Source: Strigamia acuminata (Eukaryota > Arthropoda > Chilopoda > Geophilomorpha > Linotaeniidae). Taken from it: a stretch of 64,000 nucleotides of DNA. The translations under genes and the position numbers were made by a program. The stretch covers positions 930,001 to 994,000 of the forward strand of contig OX442322.1 in assembly GCA_949358305.1 (NCBI GenBank), in the 5' to 3' direction. This document shows, piece by piece, positions 20,153-30,112 of the stretch; positions within the stretch are counted from its first letter, which is position 1, and every line of letters begins with the position of its first letter. The notes beneath the pieces are model-generated. The model was not told where the DNA came from. It did no database searches and saw nothing but the letters and a program-made list of their open reading frames with translations.

Positions 20153-20618
20153 TGTTGGTTTGCGATGAATTATTTGCGATAATCATATTTGTTGTGCATT
20201 TCCGAGTAGGCACAATAAGCGCGTTACTTCATATATTGGTACGAATGGTCAGCCAGTTGATTCTGCTTTTTAAACTACGCTTGTTTCGTACTCCAACTGG
20301 CTGTGTCTATGTGATAACGCGCGTCCCGTCGTCTGCTTGTTAAGCGATGATCGTTTAATTTGGTTTGGTATTGTTTATCCATTACTTTAGTCTTTACGTT
20401 GTATTATTGTAAAGAATAAATCTATTTGGTTATACTAATAGATTTGTTCTCGTTGTTACTCTGTAACCTGAGTTGAGATCAAATAGCCTCAACCCAGATC
20501 ACTTGTTTTTATGCTTTCATGGTGAATAAAGATGGCGGTCGCGTGTTGCGAACTAACCGCACTTTATAATCGGTTTGCAAGTTATTTCCGCATGCTCCAG
20601 GTCCAAATACGCTCTTCA
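20153..20618 (+). repeat. C2 3' LTR
   Basis: This is a 466-bp copy of the 5' LTR. It is preceded by the purine tract CGAAGGGGGATT, is followed by the target copy GGTGC, and ends ATACGCTCTTCA. Confidence 0.93.
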
Positions 20619-20871
20619 GGTGCGTCGTTCTTCTCTGGAATTTCGGCCCTCAATGCGTCGCGCATCTTTTCTGGGAAATAGTGTATTAAAGTCTCTTGAC
20701 TTGCCCAGAATCTTGATCGGGCTCGGGATGCGGTGAGCCGAATGTGCCATGGGCTGGCGTCGACGTCGTCTTCTAACGCCCTTCAAAATGGAACCGGAAT
20801 CTCGCTCCTCCAAAGTGTACCCGAAGACACGTTTTGCGGGTTGATGGGTCCCCAAGTCAGTTGGTGTTCTG
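20619..20871 (-). pseudogene. third ORF of G1, N-terminal part
   Basis: The minus strand continues the frame of 14355-13812. A splice-acceptor-like sequence (ATTTCTTCAG on the minus strand, ending at 20872) precedes an open stretch without an ATG, which suggests this ORF was reached by splicing from an upstream exon. A TGA at 20785-20783 breaks the frame; upstream and downstream of it the sequence looks equally protein-like. There is no known domain. A rival reading is a 79-residue frame with an ATG near 20855 running through RRRRRRQP, which looks less natural. Confidence 0.45.
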
Positions 20872-21410
20872 GCTGAAGAAATATTTTCAAATAAAAATCA
20901 GATTAGTTAAATTTTGAATTTGAATTCAAGATGGCGTTCCGATCGGCCATGTGCTTTTACACGTGTTGAATTTAAATAATGGTTCGTGTGATTTTTCGTA
21001 TGTTGAAAATAAAGATGTTTTCTTTTTATAAACATTGTTTCACGTATTTTCGTGGTTTAGCCACGAATTAAATTCTTTGTTAATTTTTTACCTTTTCGTT
21101 TCTATCGGGCTTTTCCCGATTCTCTTCTGGTTCAACTTCGTCCCATCTTGCGGGATCGTTCCACTCGTCTTCGCTTGGGTCCCGATCCATTTCTTCCTCT
21201 TCGTTATCGGGAGATTGCTTCCAGTTTCTTCGCGTTTTGATTTACTTGTTGGTTGCGATTTTTGTCTATTAAGCACCTGTTGTTGTCGTGACGGAACGTG
21301 GAGTGCAAAGTTGAAAGGGTAGTCGAGGTTAAGTATCTTGATTGGCTTTCGTATGTAATACGTAGTTGATTGTTGGAGTCTCCTTGCGATTGTTTTTGTC
21401 CCTAGTGTTG
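20872..21410 (-). other. G1 region between pol and third ORF
   Basis: The stretch is mostly non-coding. On the minus strand about 21228-21061 holds a short open frame rich in Glu and Asp (EEEEMDRDPSEDEWNDPARW) ending at a TAA; it could be a remnant exon. An AATAAA lies on the plus strand at about 21008. I cannot say whether the acidic stretch was translated. Confidence 0.35.
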
Positions 21411-21415
21411 AGATA

Positions 21416-21729
21416 TCGTGTGTATTTATCACCTATAATGTGCATATGTTTATACTTATATCGTATTATCATGTTATCGCATTATGTATCAATGTATCAC
21501 TATTTGTACTTGGCAGTGAAGACAATCACAGCCTTTGTTTACATGTAACTTGTATATGTTGCCCACAGGTGGCTCTGGTGATGACACAAGTCACATGGTG
21601 TATGAATAAACACTCACTTGATGTTTTGCTACTCACCTGTAAAGATGGACTCTAATTCTTTATCCACTTGATGTTTTTCCAATCCACTGTTTCTACAAGT
21701 CACTACAAATTCTACATGAATACACAACA
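21416..21729 (+). repeat. C3 5' LTR
   Basis: It starts TGTTGAGATATCG and ends TACACAACA. It contains AATAAA near 21606. It is identical by eye to the second copy. Confidence 0.93.
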
Positions 21730-21741
21730 AGGTTATGGGCC
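21730..21741 (+). other. primer-binding site of C3 (internal initiator-Met tRNA)
   Basis: AGGTTATGGGCC follows the LTR directly. It matches the complement of the anticodon stem-loop of initiator-Met tRNA, the mode known for Drosophila copia and yeast Ty5, in which a half-tRNA primes. It does not match the tRNA 3' end used by C1 and C2. Confidence 0.75.
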
Positions 21742-22510
21742 ACAAACAACGTGGGAAAAACAGCTAGAGTGTTTGAAAACATTTCTAATCAACCACAGGT
21801 GAAAAAGTGGGCGTTTTCCTCCAAATTCAAGATGGCGGCGCCCATGAGGAATGGAAGCAACCTGTGTCTCAGCCAAGCATCCACGGTTTAACAAGCGATT
21901 ATTGGCCATCAAGCGACGCAGGAACACCAAATGGGTTCGAACATTATTAAACTTATTATTAATAAGTCTGTTTTTGCAATTTTCGGACGATTCTCCGAAT
22001 ATCGCGAGGCGCGATACGTAACGTCAACGTGGCGTTAATTTTCGTCGAGAAGACGATTCAACAAGACGTACGTGAGGACGGCGACGCTGGACAACCACAC
22101 GGGAAGTGTGAATGTGCTGCAAACGGAGAACAATTGCCAAAAACGAGGGAACTTTTCAGTGAATAAGTTTGTTTTCGAGACGAGAGACGGAAAAACGAGG
22201 AAAAATCAACAATACGACGATTTTTCTCAACCACACGTGAAGTGTGATTCAAATCTGTCAAGACAAAACAAGTGGATAGTCTACAGCAAGAAGACAACAT
22301 ATATGAACTATTTATTTCGTTTATTTCGTTTACTATTGTTGGATACCATTATTAGCTTAGTGTTGTTAATAGGATACACTAACTTAGACTAAGAGCGCAT
22401 TAACCTTGTGAAAATTGCACTATTTTTCACAAGTAACAGTTTTGAAAGTGTTTTTGAGGAAATCTGTGTGTGTATACAGTGTTTAACAAGTGGTGGACAC
22501 TAAATTCACA
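21742..22510 (+). other. 5' leader of C3
   Basis: About 770 bp lie between the PBS and the gag ATG. No coding frame with domain resemblance is seen. Inverted short motifs such as CCACACGGGAAGTGTG near 22095 could form hairpins. Confidence 0.5.
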
Positions 22511-25435
22511 ATGGACACGGAAAAACTCGAGCGGAAGATAACACTTTTGAACCGAACGAACTATGACACGTGGAAACAGCAAATCAAAGTGCTGTTGATG
22601 CACCACGGATGTTGGGCTTTCACCGATGGGACACAAGAAGCGCTGGCACCGGGAGCGTCTTGGCGGGATCGCTCGGACTTTCAACTGCGAAAGGGGCGAG
22701 CTTTCAGCCTAATTTACTACGCCATCGAGGAGCAATATCACGAATTGCTCAGCGGGATTGAGGACGCGAAAACAGCGTGGGACACGCTGAAGACAAACTT
22801 CGAACCGGTCTCGAGGGCGAGAATTATACGTCTGCTGGACGAATTCTTTAATTTAAAATACGATCCAGCGACGGAGACGATCGGCGTATTCGCGGCGAAG
22901 ATACGCAATGCAGCAAAGCGATTAGCCGATGTCAAACACGACTTGGACAATTTGTATCAGGCATTCCAGCTTATCCGATACCTGCCACAAGAATACCAGT
23001 CAATTGTGCAGAGTATTTATCGATGGGACGATAAGGATTTCACACTGGAAAAGGTTGAAGCGGAATTGGTCGCCGAAGAGGGCAGACTCGCGCAACAACG
23101 CAGAGATTCGGGCCAAGCGCCAATTACAGACGCTTTCAACATGGGAACGAACACAAAGAACAATGATAATTCGTCTAAATCCCAACAACAGCAAGGAAAC
23201 AGCAGCCAAAACAACCGAGGCGGACAAAGGGGCGGCAAGTCGAATTATCGAGGCGGTAAAAATTCGCAGAATTTCAGAGGAAATACGACCGGATCATCAC
23301 TACGGGGGCCGTGTTTTCGATGCAATCAACCAGGGCACTGGGCGAGGGATTGCACAGCACAATTACCGTCAAACAACAGCCAAAATACGAATACAGCGGA
23401 AGAATTGGACACAAACATGTTCGATGTCGGTTTTCTCACCGAATTGAGCGAGGAAGAAATGTTGCAGTGCAGCGCAGCCAACAACTGTTGGATCTACGAC
23501 ACCGGGGCCACTGGACATTTCTGCAAAGACAGGAATCAATTCTTCAACTTCAAAGAGACCACAGGAACAATAAGTCAAGCGGATAAGAAAACTTTAATTC
23601 AAATTCAGGGCGTCGGGGACGTTTGCGTGATGTGTTTGGTTGGAAGTGAGACAATTCCAATCACATTGAAGAAAGTCTATTATGCGCCGGACATGCAAAG
23701 AAATTTATTGTCGGGACCGTGCATCGACGAAGCACGATGCAAAGTCGCCGTTGGCTCGGGACTGGTCAAAATATACGATCCTCAGTGGAAGAGACAGCTG
23801 ATGGAAGGCGTGAAGAAGGATCGTTTATACTACATCAAGCTAAGCGACCAGAAGCCGGACTTTGAGAAGTTACGACAAAAAGCGAATAGCAAGGCGAATG
23901 TCGGCGAACAGAAGAAAGAAGAGCCAACCAATTTAATAAAGAACACAACGAAGAGTGCGTCTAATCCTGAGGAAGCAAGACTTTGGCATGAGCGGCTCGG
24001 ACACATCTATTTTCCAAGCGTCCAAGCAATGAGCAAAGGAGGTGCGGTAATTGGGTTGCCAATTTTGGATGTGCCGATTACACAATGCGACGTTTGCACA
24101 TTAGCCAAGAAGAAAGCGATTTCTCATAAGTCATTGCCAGGAATTAGATCGACAGAGCCACTCCAATTGCTACACATGGATGTATGTGGAGCATTTAGCA
24201 CACCAACACTCTCGGGAAACATATACTTCTTAACTATCACGGACGACTTCTCTCGTTATTCGACAGTGTACTTAATGAAGAAGAAGGACGAAGTATTTGA
24301 CATTTTCCAAAAACACGTGAAACGGATAGAACGATTGCTTGGGAAATCGGTTCTCGCAATTCGTACGGATAACGGTATGGAGTTCTGCTCAAACAAGTTT
24401 GGAGAGTACCTCCAAGGACTAGGAATCGCCCACGAGAGGACTAACGCGTACACTCCAGTCCAAAATGGCGTTTCCGAGAGACTCAACCAGACATTAGCAA
24501 ATGGAATGCGAGCGCTCGTTTACGATGCCGGTTTAGAACATCGATTTTGGGGCGAAGCTATTCTAACATTCAACTATTTAAGAAACAGAATCGCAAACCT
24601 CAACTCGGAGAAGACGCCGATGGAGCTTTACTATGGTCGGAAACCATCTTTACGTCACCTGAGAAAATTCGGAAGTCTATGCTTTGTGCAGAAAAGGATT
24701 CGAGATGGCAAAATCGACAATAAGAGTTTACATGGCATAATGCTCGGTTATTCGAGAATCACGAAGGGATATAGAGTGTGGTTGCCGGAATTTTCGAAGG
24801 TTATCGAAACCAGTGACGTGAAATTCGTAGAAAGCAGGCGCGGTGTTGAAGGCGTGCTGGGCCTACCAGAAAGATACACGACTTACATCGATAATTTGGA
24901 CGACAATTTGGACAATGACAATGAGCGCCAATATTATTCGGATGAAGACGTGAGGCCGCCGCTACCCCCGCCAGCACCAGTCAAGAAGAAGGAGGACCCA
25001 CAACTGGAATTGCCTCCAGTTAAATTGAAATTTAGACTACCAGACGAGAAATTGCAACATAATTTGCCAAATGTTAGACCGGAAGTGAAGATGCAGGGCA
25101 CTTTGCTACAACCCGGACAAGCACTTTTGAATCCAGTTCCAACTATTCCTGCACTAGTTTGGAAGAAAACAGAGAAAATCAGACCAACTGGACAGAAAGA
25201 TATCGAGTACACGATCGAGGGATACGACAAACCCAAGTTACGCTCGATGCCCGACGTGAAGCGTTATTGCACGGAGCATAATCTTCGCGTACCTGAACAT
25301 CTTTTTGAGGACAAAAGGAAAAAGAAGCCTTCTGAATCCAATACGACAGCAGATCATTTCGACATTGACTTTGATGATGTGAATATCAACTTCGAAGCCA
25401 ATCACCTAGAAGTAGTCGCTTTTTGGTTGATTTGA
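22511..25435 (+). CDS. copia gag-protease-integrase polyprotein without RT (C3)
   Basis: The ATG at 22511 (context CACAATGGACACGG) gives about 974 residues. Domains are UBN2-type gag (about 8-200), a Gln/Asn/Gly-rich linker, CCHC knuckle CFRCNQPGHWARDC (about 267), protease WIYDTGATGHFC (about 327), GAG-pre-integrase LWHERLGHIYF (about 490), and integrase with HMDVCGAF, RTDNGMEFC and NGVSERLNQTL (about 553-660). The integrase C-terminal region continues to about residue 960, where other copia elements pass into RT. Here the frame ends at a TGA after FWLI. About 50 bp later the PPT begins, so RT and RNase H are removed completely. The remaining frame has no defects. Confidence 0.92.
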   Translation: MDTEKLERKITLLNRTNYDTWKQQIKVLLMHHGCWAFTDGTQEALAPGASWRDRSDFQLRKGRAFSLIYYAIEEQYHELLSGIEDAKTAWDTLKTNFEPVSRARIIRLLDEFFNLKYDPATETIGVFAAKIRNAAKRLADVKHDLDNLYQAFQLIRYLPQEYQSIVQSIYRWDDKDFTLEKVEAELVAEEGRLAQQRRDSGQAPITDAFNMGTNTKNNDNSSKSQQQQGNSSQNNRGGQRGGKSNYRGGKNSQNFRGNTTGSSLRGPCFRCNQPGHWARDCTAQLPSNNSQNTNTAEELDTNMFDVGFLTELSEEEMLQCSAANNCWIYDTGATGHFCKDRNQFFNFKETTGTISQADKKTLIQIQGVGDVCVMCLVGSETIPITLKKVYYAPDMQRNLLSGPCIDEARCKVAVGSGLVKIYDPQWKRQLMEGVKKDRLYYIKLSDQKPDFEKLRQKANSKANVGEQKKEEPTNLIKNTTKSASNPEEARLWHERLGHIYFPSVQAMSKGGAVIGLPILDVPITQCDVCTLAKKKAISHKSLPGIRSTEPLQLLHMDVCGAFSTPTLSGNIYFLTITDDFSRYSTVYLMKKKDEVFDIFQKHVKRIERLLGKSVLAIRTDNGMEFCSNKFGEYLQGLGIAHERTNAYTPVQNGVSERLNQTLANGMRALVYDAGLEHRFWGEAILTFNYLRNRIANLNSEKTPMELYYGRKPSLRHLRKFGSLCFVQKRIRDGKIDNKSLHGIMLGYSRITKGYRVWLPEFSKVIETSDVKFVESRRGVEGVLGLPERYTTYIDNLDDNLDNDNERQYYSDEDVRPPLPPPAPVKKKEDPQLELPPVKLKFRLPDEKLQHNLPNVRPEVKMQGTLLQPGQALLNPVPTIPALVWKKTEKIRPTGQKDIEYTIEGYDKPKLRSMPDVKRYCTEHNLRVPEHLFEDKRKKKPSESNTTADHFDIDFDDVNINFEANHLEVVAFWLI

Positions 25436-25492
25436 GTGTTCTGCGTGTTTGATACAAAGCGAGATAATTCGAGGAGGCCGATTGTTGAGATA

Positions 25493-25806
25493 TCGTGTGT
25501 ATTTATCACCTATAATGTGCATATGTTTATACTTATATCGTATTATCATGTTATCGCATTATGTATCAATGTATCACTATTTGTACTTGGCAGTGAAGAC
25601 AATCACAGCCTTTGTTTACATGTAACTTGTATATGTTGCCCACAGGTGGCTCTGGTGATGACACAAGTCACATGGTGTATGAATAAACACTCACTTGATG
25701 TTTTGCTACTCACCTGTAAAGATGGACTCTAATTCTTTATCCACTTGATGTTTTTCCAATCCACTGTTTCTACAAGTCACTACAAATTCTACATGAATAC
25801 ACAACA
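25493..25806 (+). repeat. C3 3' LTR
   Basis: This is the second 314-bp copy, next to the purine tract at 25480-25492 and followed by the target copy CCTAG at 25807-25811. Confidence 0.93.
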
Positions 25807-25839
25807 CCTAGGAGGTCGGGGTAATTACGTCATATTGTT

Positions 25840-28353
25840 TTATCGCTTTTGATTGGTTATGCCAACCATTTTGGATTTTATTGCTTTATCATGTCCTCCC
25901 GGTGGCATCTTTTTTCTTGTACTTTGTCGTGTTATAGGTTTTGGTATTTTACTTCTCGATCGTGCAAATCTTTTAGTAATCTCTGTTTCTTTTTCAGGAG
26001 TTTTAGGAGTTTCATCGTTAACTGCTGCTTCCTCCCCTCCTAAATTTCCATCTGGGGCGCTAGTTAGTTCGGCACTGTCTGGAGTTGCGTGAGTCGTATT
26101 TTCGTTTAAGTCTGAAACGATGGCGACATCGTCGAACGTATCTCGTCTTGTGGGTGATGGAGATGGCTGCGTTTGGTCCTCGGCCCATTCTTTTTGTGGA
26201 AATTCCGGCAAGTAAGGCGTCAGTTCTCGAGCGTGAATTGATCGAAAATTTACATTATCGGCCAAACGTTGCAGAGAAAATGCGTTCCCGCCGTGGGCTT
26301 TGGTAATTACGTAAGGGCCGTCTCTCTTGTCGGCTAAACCGGCATGAATCCCTTTATCGGCACTGGATAGAATGTGAGTGTCTTTCCATACAAGATCATT
26401 GATTTTAAAATTACAAAATTTTGTATCCTTTTCAGATTTTTTACCTCTCTCCCGCATGTCGAACACATGCGACATCATGTGTTTATAGGTTGCCGAAATT
26501 GCTTGTTCGAGCTGATGTACGTAAATGTGAGGATTTTTTGGATCGACTTTTCGAATTCCTTCTGGGATGCGTGGATCCCAGGGCACTCGTAGTTCTCGAG
26601 CGAAGTTGAGATAAGCCGGGGAAAAGCCGCAGTTTCTCGAAATGGTCGTTCGGATGCTAAATGCGATTTCTTTAAGGAACTCATCCCACTTGGAGTGTAC
26701 ATCTGTGAATATGGCAAGTGCATATTCTATCTCGCGGTTTAGGCGCTCCACGGGATTGGCCCGTGGGTTATACGTTGACGTAAATGATGGTTGAATGTCG
26801 AATTGTTTGCAGAAGTCCTTGTACAGTCTTGACGCAAATTGCGGTCCATTATCGGAAATTAACTTCCGCGGAAAACCAAAATGTAAAGCGACTTCGTAAA
26901 GACACTGGATTATTTTCTGCTTGGTTGGGTGGGCCATTGGATATAATTCCGGCCATCCTGTCGCGACATCCATTATTACCAGTATATACTTATGGCTGTT
27001 TGAGCTCGTTATTTTAGGGCTCATGAGGTCCACGCTCCAACAATCAAAGGGAGCGAACGGTCCGAGCGATAAGTTCTCGTAATTAGCCTTATTTCGGGGT
27101 TTACAGGCTTGACAACGTGGACAGTGTCGGATAAATCGTACGATGTCCCTTCTCATTTCAGGCCAATAATATAGTTGACTGGCTCGGTAGAGTGTTCTCG
27201 CTACGCCGGCATGTCCAGCTAGAGGGTGGCCGTGTACCATCCACAAAATTTGTGTTCGAAATTTTCTTGGAATAACGACTTTAATTGAACTCCCTGACTC
27301 TGTCCGAAAGTTCGGATGGTATTTTAATAATAGGCCATCATCGATTAGATAAGCGGATGCTTTGATTTTAAACTTTTCTCTGTGTTCCTCGCTGTAGACG
27401 TCGCTAGGGAAAGTTTTGTTGGTTAAGTAGTCGTAGAATCTTTTACAGAAGGCGGTGTCGTTCTTCTGAGCCTCAATGAGCTCTTCGCGAGTAGGAGGGA
27501 CACAGTTCGTGCCTTTACTCACGTGTGAAACAAAAGCTCGTACAAATTTATCTGAGATTCGGGGTTCGATGGACAAGTCGTAATTTGGTCTGGCATCTTT
27601 TGCTGATTGATACGCCCTCATCCAATATCCGACGTATTTTTCATCGGAAGATTCCAACTTTTCTTTCGGTAGTTCATTCTGTCTTCTGAATTCCCACTTC
27701 CTGATCGGAGGGGGGGGGCAGTAAGCTATCCGAGAATCGTCGTCACCGTCGTCGTCTGGCTCGTCGGGTTCTGAGGCTGGAGCTCTAGAGAGCGCGTCGG
27801 CGACCGTGTTGTACTTCCCTGGCTTGTACTCGATTTGTAAGTCGTAAGCCATGAGCTCTAATTGCCATCGAGCCATCCGACCCGACAGTTCTTTAAGGCC
27901 CATGAACCATCTTAATGCTTGATGATCCGTCTGGACGGTAAATTTTGTAAACTCGAGGTAAGGCCTGAATTTACGAACGGCCCATACTATAGCCAAGCAC
28001 TCGAGTTCGGTTGCTGAGTAATTTTTCTCGGCCGCTTGAATTTTTCGGCTGATGAAGATTGTGGGTACTTCTTGTTGAACACCGTCGATCTCGTGCATTT
28101 GCATTAACGCAGCCCCCAATCCGATTTTACTTGCATCCGTATGTAGTATAAATTCGCGATTCAAGTCGGGAAGAGGGATGGTTTTAGTGTCGATTAGCAT
28201 TTGTTTGATTTTGTCAAACGCTGCTTCGCAATGACTGGTCCAATCAAATTTAATTTCGGGATCTTTCGGTGGGTCTTCTTTTGGATTTATTTTTTGGACA
28301 GTCTTTAGAAGATCTGTGATCGGGGCCGCGACTTCCGCTAAATGTGGCAGGAG
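25840..28353 (-). pseudogene. gypsy RNase H and integrase of G1
   Basis: This is the last section of G1 pol, in the same frame as the RT segment but after a TGA at 28354-28356. It begins with the RT connection, then RNase H with HTDASKIGLGAAL and TELECLAIVWAVRKF, then integrase: the zinc-binding HHCC module (HGHPLAGHAG, later CPRCQACKP), and a catalytic core with WSVDLMSPK, LISDNGPQFAS and NPVERLNRE giving the DDE triad. The C-terminal part has VWKDTHILSSADK and KRDGPYVI, which also occur in G2 in closely similar form. The tail is rich in Lys/Arg. The section itself has no stop over 786 residues, so decay is mild. Confidence 0.85.
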
Positions 28354-29271
28354 TCAGCCAAAGAAATTCATCATTCCCAAGAAGCGTTGTACTCCTTTTA
28401 CGTCCGTTGGTGCTGGGAAATCAGTGATCGCTCGCACTTTCTTTGGATCGATGGATAAGCCATTGACTCCAACTTTGTATCCAAGAAACGCAAGTTCCTT
28501 TCGGCAAAACTGACTCTTTCCGGGGTGTACGTGGAGTCCTGCTTCTGCTAAACGACGTATTACCTCGTTGATATGCTCGATGTGTTCGTCAAAGGTCTGG
28601 GAAACAATAATAATATCATCTAGATACGCCCAGGCGTACTTATGTAACGCGTCGCCCAAAACTTTCTCGATTAATCGTTGAAACGTTGCCGAGGCATTCA
28701 CTAGCCCAAATGGCATGACATTAAACATCAATCGGCCCATCGGGGACCAGAAAGCGGTTTTTTCTTTGCCTTCGTCACGGAATTCGACCTGCCAATATCC
28801 TTTCGACAGATCCATCGTTGTTACCCATTTAAATGGGGCTAATTCTCGAAGAATAGCTTCGATCGATGGCATCTGGACGGGGTCGATAACGGTAATGGCG
28901 TTTAATGGCCGATAATCGATACACAGTCTGGGTTCCGATCCTGCACGCATGACGAGCACGATTCTCATCGCATATTCTCCTAATGCTTCGGACACTATCC
29001 CCTTGTCTAGCAAGTCTTGACAGATTGTCTTGACGATTTCGCGTTTTTGGGGGTTCATGCCCTTGAATGGGACTCGTACTGGCTTATCCGTACTTAATTC
29101 TATTTTGTGTTTTACATAATTAGTCTTTCTCGGTTCTTTAGTCAGGATTTTTCGATGTTTTTGTAACATTTCTTCAAGTAATTTGGTCTGGGTCTCTCCT
29201 AGGTTCGCGTCCATGGCCAAATTGTGAGCCAAATTATCTTCCTGGAGTCGGGCGTTAATTGATTTAAAATC
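28354..29271 (-). pseudogene. gypsy reverse transcriptase of G1
   Basis: The frame is open from just after TAG 29272-29274 to TGA 28354-28356. It contains RLCIDYRPLNA, KGYWQVEF, NVMPFGLVNASATFQR and the catalytic AYLDDIIIV, followed by LGYKVGVNGLSIDPKKV, typical of Ty3/gypsy RT fingers, palm and thumb. The segment before RLCIDYR (EYAMRIVLVMRAG) departs from the common SPIVLVKKKDG pattern, so it is slightly degraded. The surrounding stops make the polyprotein inactive unless read through. Confidence 0.85.
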
Positions 29272-29685
29272 CTAATCTTGTACGAACTGTTTCAAATTTC
29301 CGCCTTTCCATTCGTCCTCTTCGTCGTTCGAGTCCAGGAGTTCGGTATGTACTGTCATCAATCGGGGATCCTCGCGTTTATCGATATAGTTCCAGGACCT
29401 CGTTATGGGGTTTGGCTGGATCTCCATTATGGCCATGATGTCCATACCCAAAAGTAGGACCGTGTCGTAGGTTGGTAAAACAATGAAAGGGTGGGTTATT
29501 ATGCCGCCCTCCCATATGACTTTTGTGGTTAGTACCCCTACTGGTCGCACCTCTCCAGCAGCGGTTTTCACGGCCACATTCTCGCTTATTCCCCGTAGTT
29601 TGTCGCGTTGCTTTTTGTCTAAAGACTCGTATAGATTCGAAGAGATGAAGGATCGGTCGGCTCCCGAATCCAACAAACCGATGAA
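29272..29685 (-). pseudogene. aspartic protease of G1
   Basis: The frame starts after a possible slippery site (29691-29685) and has the active site FIGLLDSGADRSF at once, then VLLLGMDIMAIM, the typical second half of a retropepsin. It ends at TAG 29272-29274, beyond which the same frame continues into RT, so the stop is probably a mutation in what was one protease-RT-integrase frame. Confidence 0.75.
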
Positions 29686-30112
29686 TTTTTTCTCTCCTTA
29701 GCCAAATTACAATGTAAAATGCGTTTTTTCCGAGGTGGGGCCTCCTCGTAGGCGTGAGGTAATTCTTTAAATATTTTGGCTACTTTTTCGCCGTCTGCCG
29801 TATTAGTGGTTGGGCCACTATATTCGAGTTTTTCTGTGGTGAAGTAAGCCGTGGTGAAATAAGCAACTTTTTTCTGCAATTCTTTAATTTGTTTTTCTAA
29901 CCAATTGGTGTTTTTCCATTTGGCTTTTAATTTGTCTTCCGAATCTATGTCGCTGGTTTCTTTATTTTTTAATTCGATTTTTAATTTGTCTACTTCCGTT
30001 GTAATTATTTCGTTGATTGCTTGGTTAATTGTTTTGTTCGTGGTCATATTCGGGGTTTGGTCTTTCGGGCGTACAGACAGATTTATTATTTTTTCTCTGT
30101 CTGCTTTAACCA
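29619..30112 (-). pseudogene. linker frame between gag and protease of G1
   Basis: This frame is entered by a -1 shift at the gag slippery site (30119-30113) and is left by another -1 shift near 29685 to reach the protease. It encodes about 140 residues with a probable coiled coil (VDKLKIELKNKE, WLEKQIKELQKKV) and a small duplication YFTTAYFTT. No enzyme is recognised. It may be a gag-pro linker. The second shift could instead result from a one-base change in the run of six A. Confidence 0.5.
29685..29691 (-). promoter_or_regulatory. possible second -1 frameshift heptamer of G1
   Basis: The minus strand reads A AAA AAT in the zero frame of the linker ORF, and a -1 slip gives exactly the protease frame. 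A 6-bp inverted repeat ATCGGT/ACCGAT follows, but only 2 nt after the heptamer, which is closer than usual. Simple indel decay is a real alternative. Confidence 0.35.

Larger units (their letters stand above)
14361..20618 (+). mobile_element. Ty1/copia element C2, RT deleted in frame
   Basis: The LTRs are both 466 bp (14361-14826 and 20153-20618) with one difference seen by eye, flanked by the target duplication GGTGC (14356-14360 and 20619-20623). The PBS for initiator-Met tRNA is two bases after the 5' LTR. A leader of about 1.1 kb precedes a single open gag-pol frame that has lost about 219 residues of RT compared with C1. A purine tract GAAGGGGGATT precedes the 3' LTR. Everything needed in cis is intact, and the near-identical LTRs show very recent movement although the copy encodes no RT. 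Confidence 0.93.
21416..25806 (+). mobile_element. Ty1/copia element C3, RT and RNase H deleted
   Basis: The LTRs are 314 bp (21416-21729 and 25493-25806) and appear identical by eye. They are flanked by the target duplication CCTAG (21411-21415 and 25807-25811). The PBS matches the anticodon region of initiator-Met tRNA, as in Drosophila copia. One open frame gives gag, protease and integrase and stops before RT. A purine tract GAGGAGGCCGAT precedes the 3' LTR. The total length of 4.4 kb is short for copia. Identical LTRs imply very recent transposition of a copy with no RT. Confidence 0.93.
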
